Below are positions 57,628-64,000 of a stretch of 64,000 nt of DNA, piece after piece (position 1 is the stretch's first letter; every line of letters begins with the position of its first letter). A program made the translations under genes and the position numbers. The stretch comes from Micromonospora ferruginea. GTDB lineage: Bacteria; Actinomycetota; Actinomycetes; Mycobacteriales; Micromonosporaceae. The DNA lies in the NCBI RefSeq assembly GCF_013694245.2, contig NZ_CP059322.2:4037001-4101000 (forward strand), written 5' to 3'. The notes beneath the pieces are model-generated. The model ran no database searches. It saw only the letters and a program-made list of their open reading frames with translations, and was not told where the DNA came from.

Positions 57628-59025
57628 ATGTCTGAGGAGACCTGGCTCGCCGCCCGCCTCATCCCCACGTCCGGCATCAACGGCGCGGAGGAGCAGGAAC
57701 GCCGGGCGACCTCCGCCCTCCTGGCAGTGATGAGCGCGGTTCGGGAATTCGGGCGGGTCCTCACCCAGTCGCTCGGCGCGCCGGCCGGGACGGTGCAGAC
57801 CTTCATCGAGGTCCCCTTCAAGCTCGGCAACCAGCAACTCTTCCCGGACGGCCTCGTCCGCGTCACGCGGGGTCAGCGGCAGTGGACCGCGCTGGTCGAG
57901 GTGAAGACCGGCAGCAACGCGCTGAAGTCCGAGCAGTTGGAGGCATACCTGGACATCGCCCGGGAGCAGGGCTTCGACGCTCTCGTCACGATCTCCAACG
58001 AGATCGCCCCCGTCCCGGGCCAGCATCCGACTGCTATCGATCGCCGAAAGCTACGCAAGGTTGCGCTCTACCACCTGCCCTGGACGGAGATCCTCACTCA
58101 GGCGGTGATTCAGAAGGAGTACCGCGGTGTCGCCGACCCGGACCAGGCGTGGATCCTGGGCGAGTTGATCCGATACCTCGAGCACCCGCGCTCGGGCGCT
58201 CTGGAGTTCAGCGACATGGGATCGGCATGGGTGCAGGTACGCGACGGGGTGTCTGCCGGAACGTTGCGCGCCGGCGACAGCGGCGCGGCTGAGGTAGCCG
58301 GCCGTTTCGACGCGTTGATCCGCTACGCCTGCCTGCGTCTCGGCCGGCGGCTGGGCACCGACGTGACTCCCGCGTTGAGCCGCCGCGACCTCGCCGACCC
58401 GTCCACGCGTACCCAGTCGCTGGTCAGCCAACTCGTTACGACCGGAACCTTGACCGGCAGCATCAGAATTCCGGGTGCGGTCGGCAGCCTGCACGTCACC
58501 GCTGACCTACGGGCCGGGCAGGTCGCCTGTCATGTCGACGTCGATGCCCCTCGTACCGGCCGCCCGACCACAAGGGTGAACTGGCTGATTCGCCAATTGA
58601 AGGACGCACCGGAAACCGTTCGAATCGAGGCCTTCGCCATGCACGCGCGCGGCGGCGGCGCAACGGATCTTCTGCGGCAGGTCCGTGCCGAGCCGACGAC
58701 GCTGATCGTCGATCCCACACGCGAGCTGCGGGCGTTCCGGATTGCTCGAAGCATGGCCGCGGGAACCAAGCGGGGAACCGGACGGGGCGCTTTCATCGAC
58801 TCGGTGTTGCACGCGATCGACGACTTCTACGAACAGATCATCCAGAACCTGAAGCCGTGGATGCCCGCGCCGCCGCGCCTGCGGACGCCCGAAGACGTCA
58901 CGCCCGTGCAACCGGTCGCCTCAAGCCTCGTCTCGACCGCAATTTCCTCCCAGGACAGCCCGGAGTTCGACACCCCTTCGGAGCCGTCCGGTAGCCATGG
59001 GACTCACGCCCTCCCACAGGAGTGA
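57628..59025 (+). CDS. PD-(D/E)XK-like nuclease family protein
   Basis: A 465-residue protein. The first ~130 residues have a restriction-nuclease-like pattern: an N-terminal GAEEQERRATSALLAV, then FPDGLVRV (Asp74), VEVKTG (Glu91-Val-Lys93) and SEQLEAYLDIARE (Gln103), matching PD-...-ExK...Q of the PD-(D/E)XK fold. The rest (RFDALIRYACLRLGRRLG ... TTRVNWLIRQLKDAP) is not recognised. ATG 57628 has GAGGAG upstream. Codon use is slightly more A/T-rich than its neighbours. It sits between an hsdR remnant and the beta-mannosidase operon, in an accessory island. A role in defence is possible but not shown. Confidence 0.65.
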   Translation: MSEETWLAARLIPTSGINGAEEQERRATSALLAVMSAVREFGRVLTQSLGAPAGTVQTFIEVPFKLGNQQLFPDGLVRVTRGQRQWTALVEVKTGSNALKSEQLEAYLDIAREQGFDALVTISNEIAPVPGQHPTAIDRRKLRKVALYHLPWTEILTQAVIQKEYRGVADPDQAWILGELIRYLEHPRSGALEFSDMGSAWVQVRDGVSAGTLRAGDSGAAEVAGRFDALIRYACLRLGRRLGTDVTPALSRRDLADPSTRTQSLVSQLVTTGTLTGSIRIPGAVGSLHVTADLRAGQVACHVDVDAPRTGRPTTRVNWLIRQLKDAPETVRIEAFAMHARGGGATDLLRQVRAEPTTLIVDPTRELRAFRIARSMAAGTKRGTGRGAFIDSVLHAIDDFYEQIIQNLKPWMPAPPRLRTPEDVTPVQPVASSLVSTAISSQDSPEFDTPSEPSGSHGTHALPQE

Positions 59026-59081
59026 CCCAGTGCCCTCCTCCCTATGACGCCGGTGGGAGGAGGGCGAGGTGCGCGTCCGGA

Positions 59082-59264
59082 TCAGGGCCGGTTCGGGTCT
59101 ACGGTCCGCTTGTCGTCGGCCGGGTCCGTGCCGTCCTCGGGCAGACCGGCCTCCCGGGGCCACGCCTGCGGGGCGTTCCGGTCGGCACACGGGTCCTCGG
59201 GTGCCGCGTGCTCGGGGTCGGCGCCCCCGGCATGGTCCTCGGAGATCTCCACCGGATCAGTCAT
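59082..59264 (-). CDS. Small acidic hypothetical protein (60 aa)
   Basis: A 60-residue frame starting MTDPVEISEDHAGGADPEHA, very rich in Asp, Glu and Pro and predicted disordered. Third codon positions are G/C-biased as in real genes here, but no family and no strong ribosome site is seen. It lies directly downstream of palindrome copy 5 on the minus strand, after the beta-mannosidase. Confidence 0.4.
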   Translation of the reverse strand: MTDPVEISEDHAGGADPEHAAPEDPCADRNAPQAWPREAGLPEDGTDPADDKRTVDPNRP

Positions 59265-59303
59265 GCCGTACCGGATACCCGCCACGCCCCACCCGAACCG
59301 GAG

Positions 59304-59357
59304 CGTTAACAAGGGCCCCCGCCTATGCAGAATGCGTTAAGCGGGGGCCCCGCCTTA
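59304..59357. repeat. TTAA-G/C palindrome element, copy 5 (two arms)
   Basis: Reads on the plus strand GTTAACAAGGGCCCCCGCC (59305-59323, a variant arm), spacer TATGCAGAATGCG, then TTAAGCGGGGGCCCCGCCTTA (59337-59357). The TTA 59355-59357 is the TAA stop of the beta-mannosidase. Apart from the variant end it is the reverse complement of copy 4, including the spacer. Confidence 0.8.
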
Positions 59358-61799
59358 CATGTTCACGCAGCGGAGCACGGGGCGGCGCGTCAGCGCCGCG
59401 GCGTCGAGCGCAGCCGGGGCGTGCACCGTGAAGACGGTGCTCTCGCCCGGCAGCAACGTCACCAACGCCGCGTCGACCTGCGCGGACGGGTCCAGCCGGT
59501 CGGGGAACAGCGTCAGGTCCCGCAGCACCGTCCGGGCGGTCACCCGCACCCGCTGGCCGCCGTCCGTTGGCTCGACCGTGGCGTCCCACTCCGCCGCCGG
59601 CCACTCGACGTCGCGGTCCTCGGCGAAGAACCACAGCGCCCGCTCCGCGGTGTCGCCGGCCTCCGCGACCAGCAGCTCCCGACGGGCCTCGTCCGGCCGC
59701 GCCAGCTCCGCCGGCAGCGCCAGCACCACCGAGGAGTACGCCGGGACGTCGAGGTCGACCGAGGTCTTCGCCCTCGGCTCCCCGGCGAGGGTGAGCCGGG
59801 TGACCGTGGCCGGCGCGGTCCACGCCTCGGCGGTCTCGTTGACCGCGACCAACGCCAGCCCGCCGTCGCGCGGTTGCACGGTGAGCAGCCGGTCGGCGTA
59901 GGCGCGGCGCAGCGCGTACCACAGGGGTTTGCGCCGGCCGTCGCCGTCGACGGCGGCCCAGGAGGTGACCGGCCAGCAGTCGTTGAGCTGCCAGACGATG
60001 GTGCCCGTGCAGACCGGCCGGTGCGAGCGGAAGTGCTCGACGCCGAGCTGGATGGCGCGGGCCTGGTTGAGCTGGGTGTAGTAGTGCCAGTCGTCGAAGT
60101 CGGCGGGCGGCGGCAGGTGAGCGTCGAGCCCGCGCTGGAGTTTGCGGTCCCCGTCGGCGGCCTTCTGGTGGTGGGCCATGCCCGGCGAGTCGTGGGCCAA
60201 CGGCTCGTCGGAGAGGGACCGGCGCAGCGTCGCGTACGCGGGCGGCGCCTGGTAGCCGAACTCGGCGACGAACCGGGGCACGTACTCGCGGTACTTGGTG
60301 TAGTCGTCGTCGTTCCACACGTCCCAGATGTGCATGGTGCCGTGCGCCGGGTCGTTGGGGTGGATGTCCTCGCGGCCGGACCACGGGCTGCCCGGCCAGT
60401 ACGGGACGGTCGGGTCGAGTTCGCCGACGACCGCGGGCAGCAGGTCCAGGTAGTAGCCGCGTCCCCAGGTGCGGCCGGCGAGCGGCTCCTGCCAGTCCCA
60501 GTCGTGCCAGCCCCAGATGTTCTCGTTGTTGCCGGTCCACAGCACCAGCGACGGGTGGCCGGCGAGGCGGGCGACCTGTTCCCGCGCCTCCGCCTCGACC
60601 TCGGTGCGGAACGGCTCCTCCTCCGGGTAGGCCGCGCAGGCGAACAGGAAGTCCTGCTGCACGAGCAGTCCCAGCTCGTCGGCCAGCTCGTAGAAGTCGT
60701 CCGACTCGTACCGGCCGCCGCCCCAGATCCGCAGCAGGTTGATGTTCGCCTCGACCGCCTGGCCGAACCGCTCGGCGAGGCGGGCCCGGGTGACCCGGTT
60801 GGCAAACGCGTCGTCGGGGATCCAGTTGACGCCCTTGACGAAGATCGGCACGTCGTTGACGTGCAGCGTGAACGGGGTGCCGTGGGCGTCGGGCGTGGTG
60901 TCCAGCCGGACCGAGCGGAACCCGATCCGGCGGGACGTGCCGTCCAGTTCCCGCCCGTCGGCGGCGTGCAGGGTCACGTCGAGGTCGTGCAGCGGCTGGT
61001 CGCCGTACCCGACCGGCCACCACAGCGCCGGGTCGGGCACGGTGAGGGTGAGTACGGCGGCCCGCTCCCCCGCCGGCACGGTGACGTCGGCGGCGACGCC
61101 GGCGACGGTGGCGCGTACGGTCAGCGGCTCGTCGCCGGCCCGTTCCACGTCGACGTGCAGCTCCACCCGGCCGGCGCCGTCGGCCACGGTGACCAGCGGC
61201 CGGACGCCGGCGAGCCGGGCGGTGGACCAGGCGTGCAGGCCGATCCGCTGCCAGATGCCGGCGGTGACCACCGTGGGTCCCCAGTCCCAGCCGAAGTTGC
61301 AGGCGGTCTTGCGGATGAAGTTGAACGGCTCCGGGTACGCGTTGGGCCGGTCGCCGAGCCGGTCCCGGTGCGCCTCGGCGTAGCGGTACGGCGAGTCGAA
61401 GCGGACGGCGAGCGTGTTGTCGCCGGAGCGCAGCAGCGACCGGACGTCGAAGCGGTAGCCGCGGTGCTGGTTCTCGGTGCGGCCCACCTCGACGCCGTTG
61501 AGCGTGACGGTGGCGACCGTGTCCAGGCCGGCGCAGACCAGGTCGACCCGGTCGGCCTCGTCGCCCGGCCGCCGGTCGAACGTGGTCTCGTAGACCCAGT
61601 CGGTGCGACCGATCCAGTGCAGCCGGTTCTCGTTGTCGTCGAGGTAGGGGTCGGGGATGAGGCCGGCGGCGAGCAGGTCGGTGTGCACGCACCCGGGGAC
61701 GGTCGCCGGCACCGCCGTCCCGGCGATCTCCGGCGGCACCTGCGGGCCCGACTCGGCCCGCAGCGTCCAACCCTCGTGCAGCAGCGTGGAACGGCTCAC
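59355..61799 (-). CDS. GH2 beta-mannosidase
   Basis: An 814-residue glycoside hydrolase family 2 enzyme that cleaves beta-mannose from manno-oligosaccharides. The N-terminal sugar-binding domain holds PYRYAEAHRDRLG and the mannosidase-typical KTACNFGWDWGP. The acid/base is in VLWTGNNENIWGWHDWDW and the nucleophile in FVAEFGYQ. Tryptophan-rich substrate segments are typical of this family. No signal peptide, so cytoplasmic. GTG 61799 overlaps the upstream permease stop by four bases (GTGA), making it the last gene of the sugar ABC operon. Its TAA stop lies in palindrome copy 5. Confidence 0.92.
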   Translation of the reverse strand: MSRSTLLHEGWTLRAESGPQVPPEIAGTAVPATVPGCVHTDLLAAGLIPDPYLDDNENRLHWIGRTDWVYETTFDRRPGDEADRVDLVCAGLDTVATVTLNGVEVGRTENQHRGYRFDVRSLLRSGDNTLAVRFDSPYRYAEAHRDRLGDRPNAYPEPFNFIRKTACNFGWDWGPTVVTAGIWQRIGLHAWSTARLAGVRPLVTVADGAGRVELHVDVERAGDEPLTVRATVAGVAADVTVPAGERAAVLTLTVPDPALWWPVGYGDQPLHDLDVTLHAADGRELDGTSRRIGFRSVRLDTTPDAHGTPFTLHVNDVPIFVKGVNWIPDDAFANRVTRARLAERFGQAVEANINLLRIWGGGRYESDDFYELADELGLLVQQDFLFACAAYPEEEPFRTEVEAEAREQVARLAGHPSLVLWTGNNENIWGWHDWDWQEPLAGRTWGRGYYLDLLPAVVGELDPTVPYWPGSPWSGREDIHPNDPAHGTMHIWDVWNDDDYTKYREYVPRFVAEFGYQAPPAYATLRRSLSDEPLAHDSPGMAHHQKAADGDRKLQRGLDAHLPPPADFDDWHYYTQLNQARAIQLGVEHFRSHRPVCTGTIVWQLNDCWPVTSWAAVDGDGRRKPLWYALRRAYADRLLTVQPRDGGLALVAVNETAEAWTAPATVTRLTLAGEPRAKTSVDLDVPAYSSVVLALPAELARPDEARRELLVAEAGDTAERALWFFAEDRDVEWPAAEWDATVEPTDGGQRVRVTARTVLRDLTLFPDRLDPSAQVDAALVTLLPGESTVFTVHAPAALDAAALTRRPVLRCVNM

Positions 61800-62683
61800 G
61801 ACTTCACCGCGCCTTCCATGATTCCGCGGACGATCTGGCGTCCACCGATGAACAGCATGAGCAGCAGGGGGATGGTGGCGATGAACGCGCCGGCCAGCAC
61901 CCGCCGGTAGATCACGTAGTTGCCGCTGGCCAGGTCGGAGATCGCGACCATGGAGGTCGGGAAGTCGGTACCGCTCAGCGTGATCAGCGGCCACTGGAAG
62001 TCGTTCCAGGTGGCCACGAACGTGAGCAGGCCGAGCACCGCGAGGGCCGGGCGGATCGCGGGGAGCACGATGGTGGCGTACACCCGCATGGTCGTGGCGC
62101 CGTCGACCCGGGCCGACTCGATCAGCTCGTCCGGGACGGTGTTCACGATGAACTGCCGCATGTAGAACACGCCGAACGCGGTGACCAGGCCGGGCGCGAT
62201 GACCGCGAGCAGGGTGCCGTTCCAGCCGAGCTTGCCCATCACGATGTAGAGCGCGACGATGCCGAGCTGGTTGGGCACGGTCAGCGTGAGCACCACGAAG
62301 AGCATCAGCGCGTTGCTGCCCTTGAAGCGCAGCTTGGCGAACGCGAACCCGGCCAGCGAGCAGAAGAACAGCACCGAGGCGGTCACCACCGTCGAGACGA
62401 TGACGCTGTTGACCAGCGAGGCGGCGAAGTAGACGTCCTGGAGGGAGAAGACCTCGTCGACGTTGGTGAGGAACCGGTCGCCGGGGATGATCGCCGGGGG
62501 CAGCTTCGCCAGCGCCTCGTCGTTGCTGGTGGCGATGACGAACATCCAGTAGAGCGGGAACGCGGCGAACAGCATGCTGACCGCGAGCAGCAGGTAGGTC
62601 CAGAGCCCGGCCGGGGTGTCCTGCGGCGCCCGGGCCATGTCGCGCCGCTTGCGCCGCGCCGGCGGCGATGCCAGGGCGGTCAT
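61796..62683 (-). CDS. Carbohydrate ABC transporter permease (MalG-like)
   Basis: A 295-residue inner-membrane permease with about six TM helices (LWTYLLLAVSMLFAAFPLYW, then SLVNSVIVSTVVTASVLFFC and others). The EAA motif that contacts the ATPase is ELIESARVDGATTMRVYATI. ATG 62683 overlaps the stop of the other permease (ATGA) and its own stop overlaps the beta-mannosidase start. No ATPase gene is in the operon; a shared MsiK-type ATPase is usual in actinomycetes. Confidence 0.95.
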   Translation of the reverse strand: MTALASPPARRKRRDMARAPQDTPAGLWTYLLLAVSMLFAAFPLYWMFVIATSNDEALAKLPPAIIPGDRFLTNVDEVFSLQDVYFAASLVNSVIVSTVVTASVLFFCSLAGFAFAKLRFKGSNALMLFVVLTLTVPNQLGIVALYIVMGKLGWNGTLLAVIAPGLVTAFGVFYMRQFIVNTVPDELIESARVDGATTMRVYATIVLPAIRPALAVLGLLTFVATWNDFQWPLITLSGTDFPTSMVAISDLASGNYVIYRRVLAGAFIATIPLLLMLFIGGRQIVRGIMEGAVKS

Positions 62684-63693
62684 TTGCGTCCTCCGGAGAG
62701 TCGGTTCGTCAGCAGGTAGTTGACCCCGGCGACGACCAGGATGATCAGGAAGAGCGCCCAGGACATCGCGGCGGCGTAGCCGAGGTTGAGGTCCTTCCAG
62801 CCGACCTTGTAGATGAGCTGGGCGATGGTCTGCCACTCGCCGTTCGGCCCGCCGGTGGCGGCCTGGGCGTTCGGGTCGAAGAGCATCGGCTCGGTGAAGA
62901 GCTGCAACCCGCCGATGGTGGAGAGGATGACGGTGAACACGACCACCGGCTGGATCATCGGCACGGTGATCCGCCAGAGCTGCTTCCACTGGCCGGCGCC
63001 GTCGATCGCGGCGGCCTCGTAGACGTCGCGCGGGATGGACTGCATGGCGGCCAGGTAGAGCAGCGCGTTGTAGCCGATCCACTTCCAGTTAACCATGGTG
63101 GCGATGGCGATCCAGGCGTGCATCTTGTCGGCCCGCCAGTCGATCGGGTCGTCGGCGCCGCCGATGCCGAGCAGCCCGAGCACCCAGTTGGCCATGCCGA
63201 AGTCGCGGGAGAAGAAGACGCTGAACACCATCGTGGAGGCGACGATCGGCGTCACGTACGGCAGCAGCACGCCGACCCGCCACCAGGTCTGCGCCCGCAG
63301 CCGCCGGTTGAGCAGCGACGCGACCAGCAGCGCGAGCAGCAGTTGCGGCACGGTGGAGAGCAGGAAGATGCCGAATGTGTTGTAGAGCGCGTTCCAGAAG
63401 TCCTCGTCGGCGACGAGCCGGCTGAAGTTCTCGAACCCCGCCCAGTAGGGCAGCGTCGGGTCGTCCAGCCGGTAGTTGCGCAGCGAGACCACCGCGTTGA
63501 ACAGCAGCGGGAAGAGCCCGAACACGAGGAAGAGCAGGAAGAACGGCGCGATCATGAGGTACGGCATGTAGCGCATGTCGAAGCGGTACAGCCGGTTGCG
63601 CCAGGTCAGCCTCCGGTCGTCGGCCCTCCGACGGCCGCGCTCCGGCGCGGGTCGGCGGCTCGGCGGCGCGGGCGCGGCACGGGTGCTGGACAT
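62680..63693 (-). CDS. Carbohydrate ABC transporter permease (MalF-like)
   Basis: A 337-residue permease with six predicted TM helices (LMIAPFFLLFLVFGLFPLLF and others) and the EAA loop DVYEAAAIDGAGQWKQLWRI. ATG 63693 has GGAGAG upstream; a longer frame from 63765 is not favoured. It pairs with the MalG-like permease (ATGA overlap) and the solute-binding protein at the right edge. A hairpin lies between it and that gene. Confidence 0.95.
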   Translation of the reverse strand: MSSTRAAPAPPSRRPAPERGRRRADDRRLTWRNRLYRFDMRYMPYLMIAPFFLLFLVFGLFPLLFNAVVSLRNYRLDDPTLPYWAGFENFSRLVADEDFWNALYNTFGIFLLSTVPQLLLALLVASLLNRRLRAQTWWRVGVLLPYVTPIVASTMVFSVFFSRDFGMANWVLGLLGIGGADDPIDWRADKMHAWIAIATMVNWKWIGYNALLYLAAMQSIPRDVYEAAAIDGAGQWKQLWRITVPMIQPVVVFTVILSTIGGLQLFTEPMLFDPNAQAATGGPNGEWQTIAQLIYKVGWKDLNLGYAAAMSWALFLIILVVAGVNYLLTNRLSGGRK

Positions 63694-63735
63694 CGGTTCT
63701 CTCCAGGGCCGAGGAGGGTGGACGGGTACGGCGGC

Positions 63736-63763
63736 GCCGGAGCGGGTCGGGTCCCGCTCCGGC
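63736..63763 (-). promoter_or_regulatory. Intercistronic hairpin between binding protein and permeases
   Basis: A perfect 11-bp stem (63736-63746 with 63753-63763, loop of six). It lies 12 bases after the binding-protein stop. Such hairpins commonly lower permease expression relative to the binding protein, as terminator or RNA-stabiliser. Confidence 0.55.
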
Positions 63764-63775
63764 ACCTGTGGTGCG

Positions 63776-64000
63776 TCAGGACTTGGCGGCCTTGTCGGCC
63801 TCCTTGACCGCCTCGTTCCAGGCAGCGTCCGGCTTCAGCGACTTGTTCTCGACCCGCCGGATCACGTTCTCCACCGCGACCCGGGTCGGGCCGTTCTTCT
63901 TGCCCAGGTACTGCGGGGTGAGGCCCTGCGCCATCTTCGGGAAGATCTGGCCGACCGGGGCGTTGTTGAAGAACGGGTTCTTGAAGTCGGCGATGGCCGG
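63776..64000 (-). CDS. Extracellular sugar-binding protein, partial at right edge
   Basis: The last 74 residues of an extracellular solute-binding protein; the start lies beyond the window. Visible are FKNPFFNNAPVGQIFPKMAQ, TRVAVENVIRRVE and an Ala/Lys-rich end AWNEAVKEADKAAKS, the C-terminal lobe of ABC sugar-binding proteins of family 1. Its place before two permeases and a mannosidase suggests mannose-type oligosaccharide uptake. The promoter and lipobox are outside the window. Confidence 0.85.
   Translation of the reverse strand, partial: PAIADFKNPFFNNAPVGQIFPKMAQGLTPQYLGKKNGPTRVAVENVIRRVENKSLKPDAAWNEAVKEADKAAKS

Noticed and set aside
58921..59190. An 89-codon minus-strand frame at the end of the nuclease-like gene
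   Set aside because: Overlaps two better candidates and is Arg/Gly-rich shadow.

Overview
The window is very GC-rich, with GTG starts, short Shine-Dalgarno sites, F420 (cofC) and actinobacterial gene orders. It is almost certainly chromosome of a Micromonosporaceae actinomycete, most likely Micromonospora. No database search was possible, so the genus is inferred from gene content, synteny and repeat style.

Layout. 1-6 kb: housekeeping genes (a DAK/DhaL-domain gene cut by the left edge, rpmB, an ATP-grasp enzyme, a GNAT, thiL, a stand-alone Lrp/AsnC effector domain, a DUF3515 membrane protein, ddl). 6-10 kb: an accessory pocket inside that block (small hypothetical, XRE/DUF5753-DUF397 pair, ROK kinase, PrmC-like methyltransferase). 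9.9-22.8 kb: a conserved actinobacterial block (PLP trans-sulfuration-type enzyme, gpsA, plsC, cofC fused to an OB-like domain, ppk behind a PHO box, NUDIX/histidine phosphatase, a multi-TM nuclease-fold protein, hup, leuD, leuC, ndgR). 22.9-23.4 kb: two identical tRNA-Glu(CTC) genes and tRNA-Gln(CTG). 23.5-35.4 kb: a FAH-family enzyme, surface proteins, a CE3-type esterase with CBM2, arfB, a trypsin-like protease, a MoxR-DUF58-VWA operon, and a second membrane nuclease-fold protein. 35-53 kb: branched-chain amino acid and serine synthesis (cimA, ilvE, leuB, serA, ilvBNC, ilvD), interleaved with a PRC-barrel protein, a tyrosine phosphatase, apbE and a GGDEF-EAL protein. 52.8-64 kb: accessory region with a PL9-like pectate lyase, a decayed XRE-DUF397 pseudogene, an hsdR remnant, an intact PD-(D/E)XK-like gene, and a sugar ABC operon ending in a GH2 beta-mannosidase.

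Working together. Most of the Ile/Leu/Val pathway is encoded here (cimA, leuB, leuC, leuD, ilvB, ilvN, ilvC, ilvD, ilvE; leuA not seen). Three control layers are visible: an IclR-type regulator (ndgR) divergent from leuCD, and two separate leader-peptide attenuators, one before cimA and one before ilvBNC. Two secreted polysaccharide enzymes (CE3, PL9) carry similar AAGCGCTT palindromes upstream and may share a LacI-type repressor.

The most unusual structural signal is a family of short G/C palindromes carrying TTAA or CCTAA ends. Five loci hold them, all at ends of convergent transcription, and they supply or abut the stop codons of six genes. In two unrelated proteins they also encode the same C-terminus (GGAPA).
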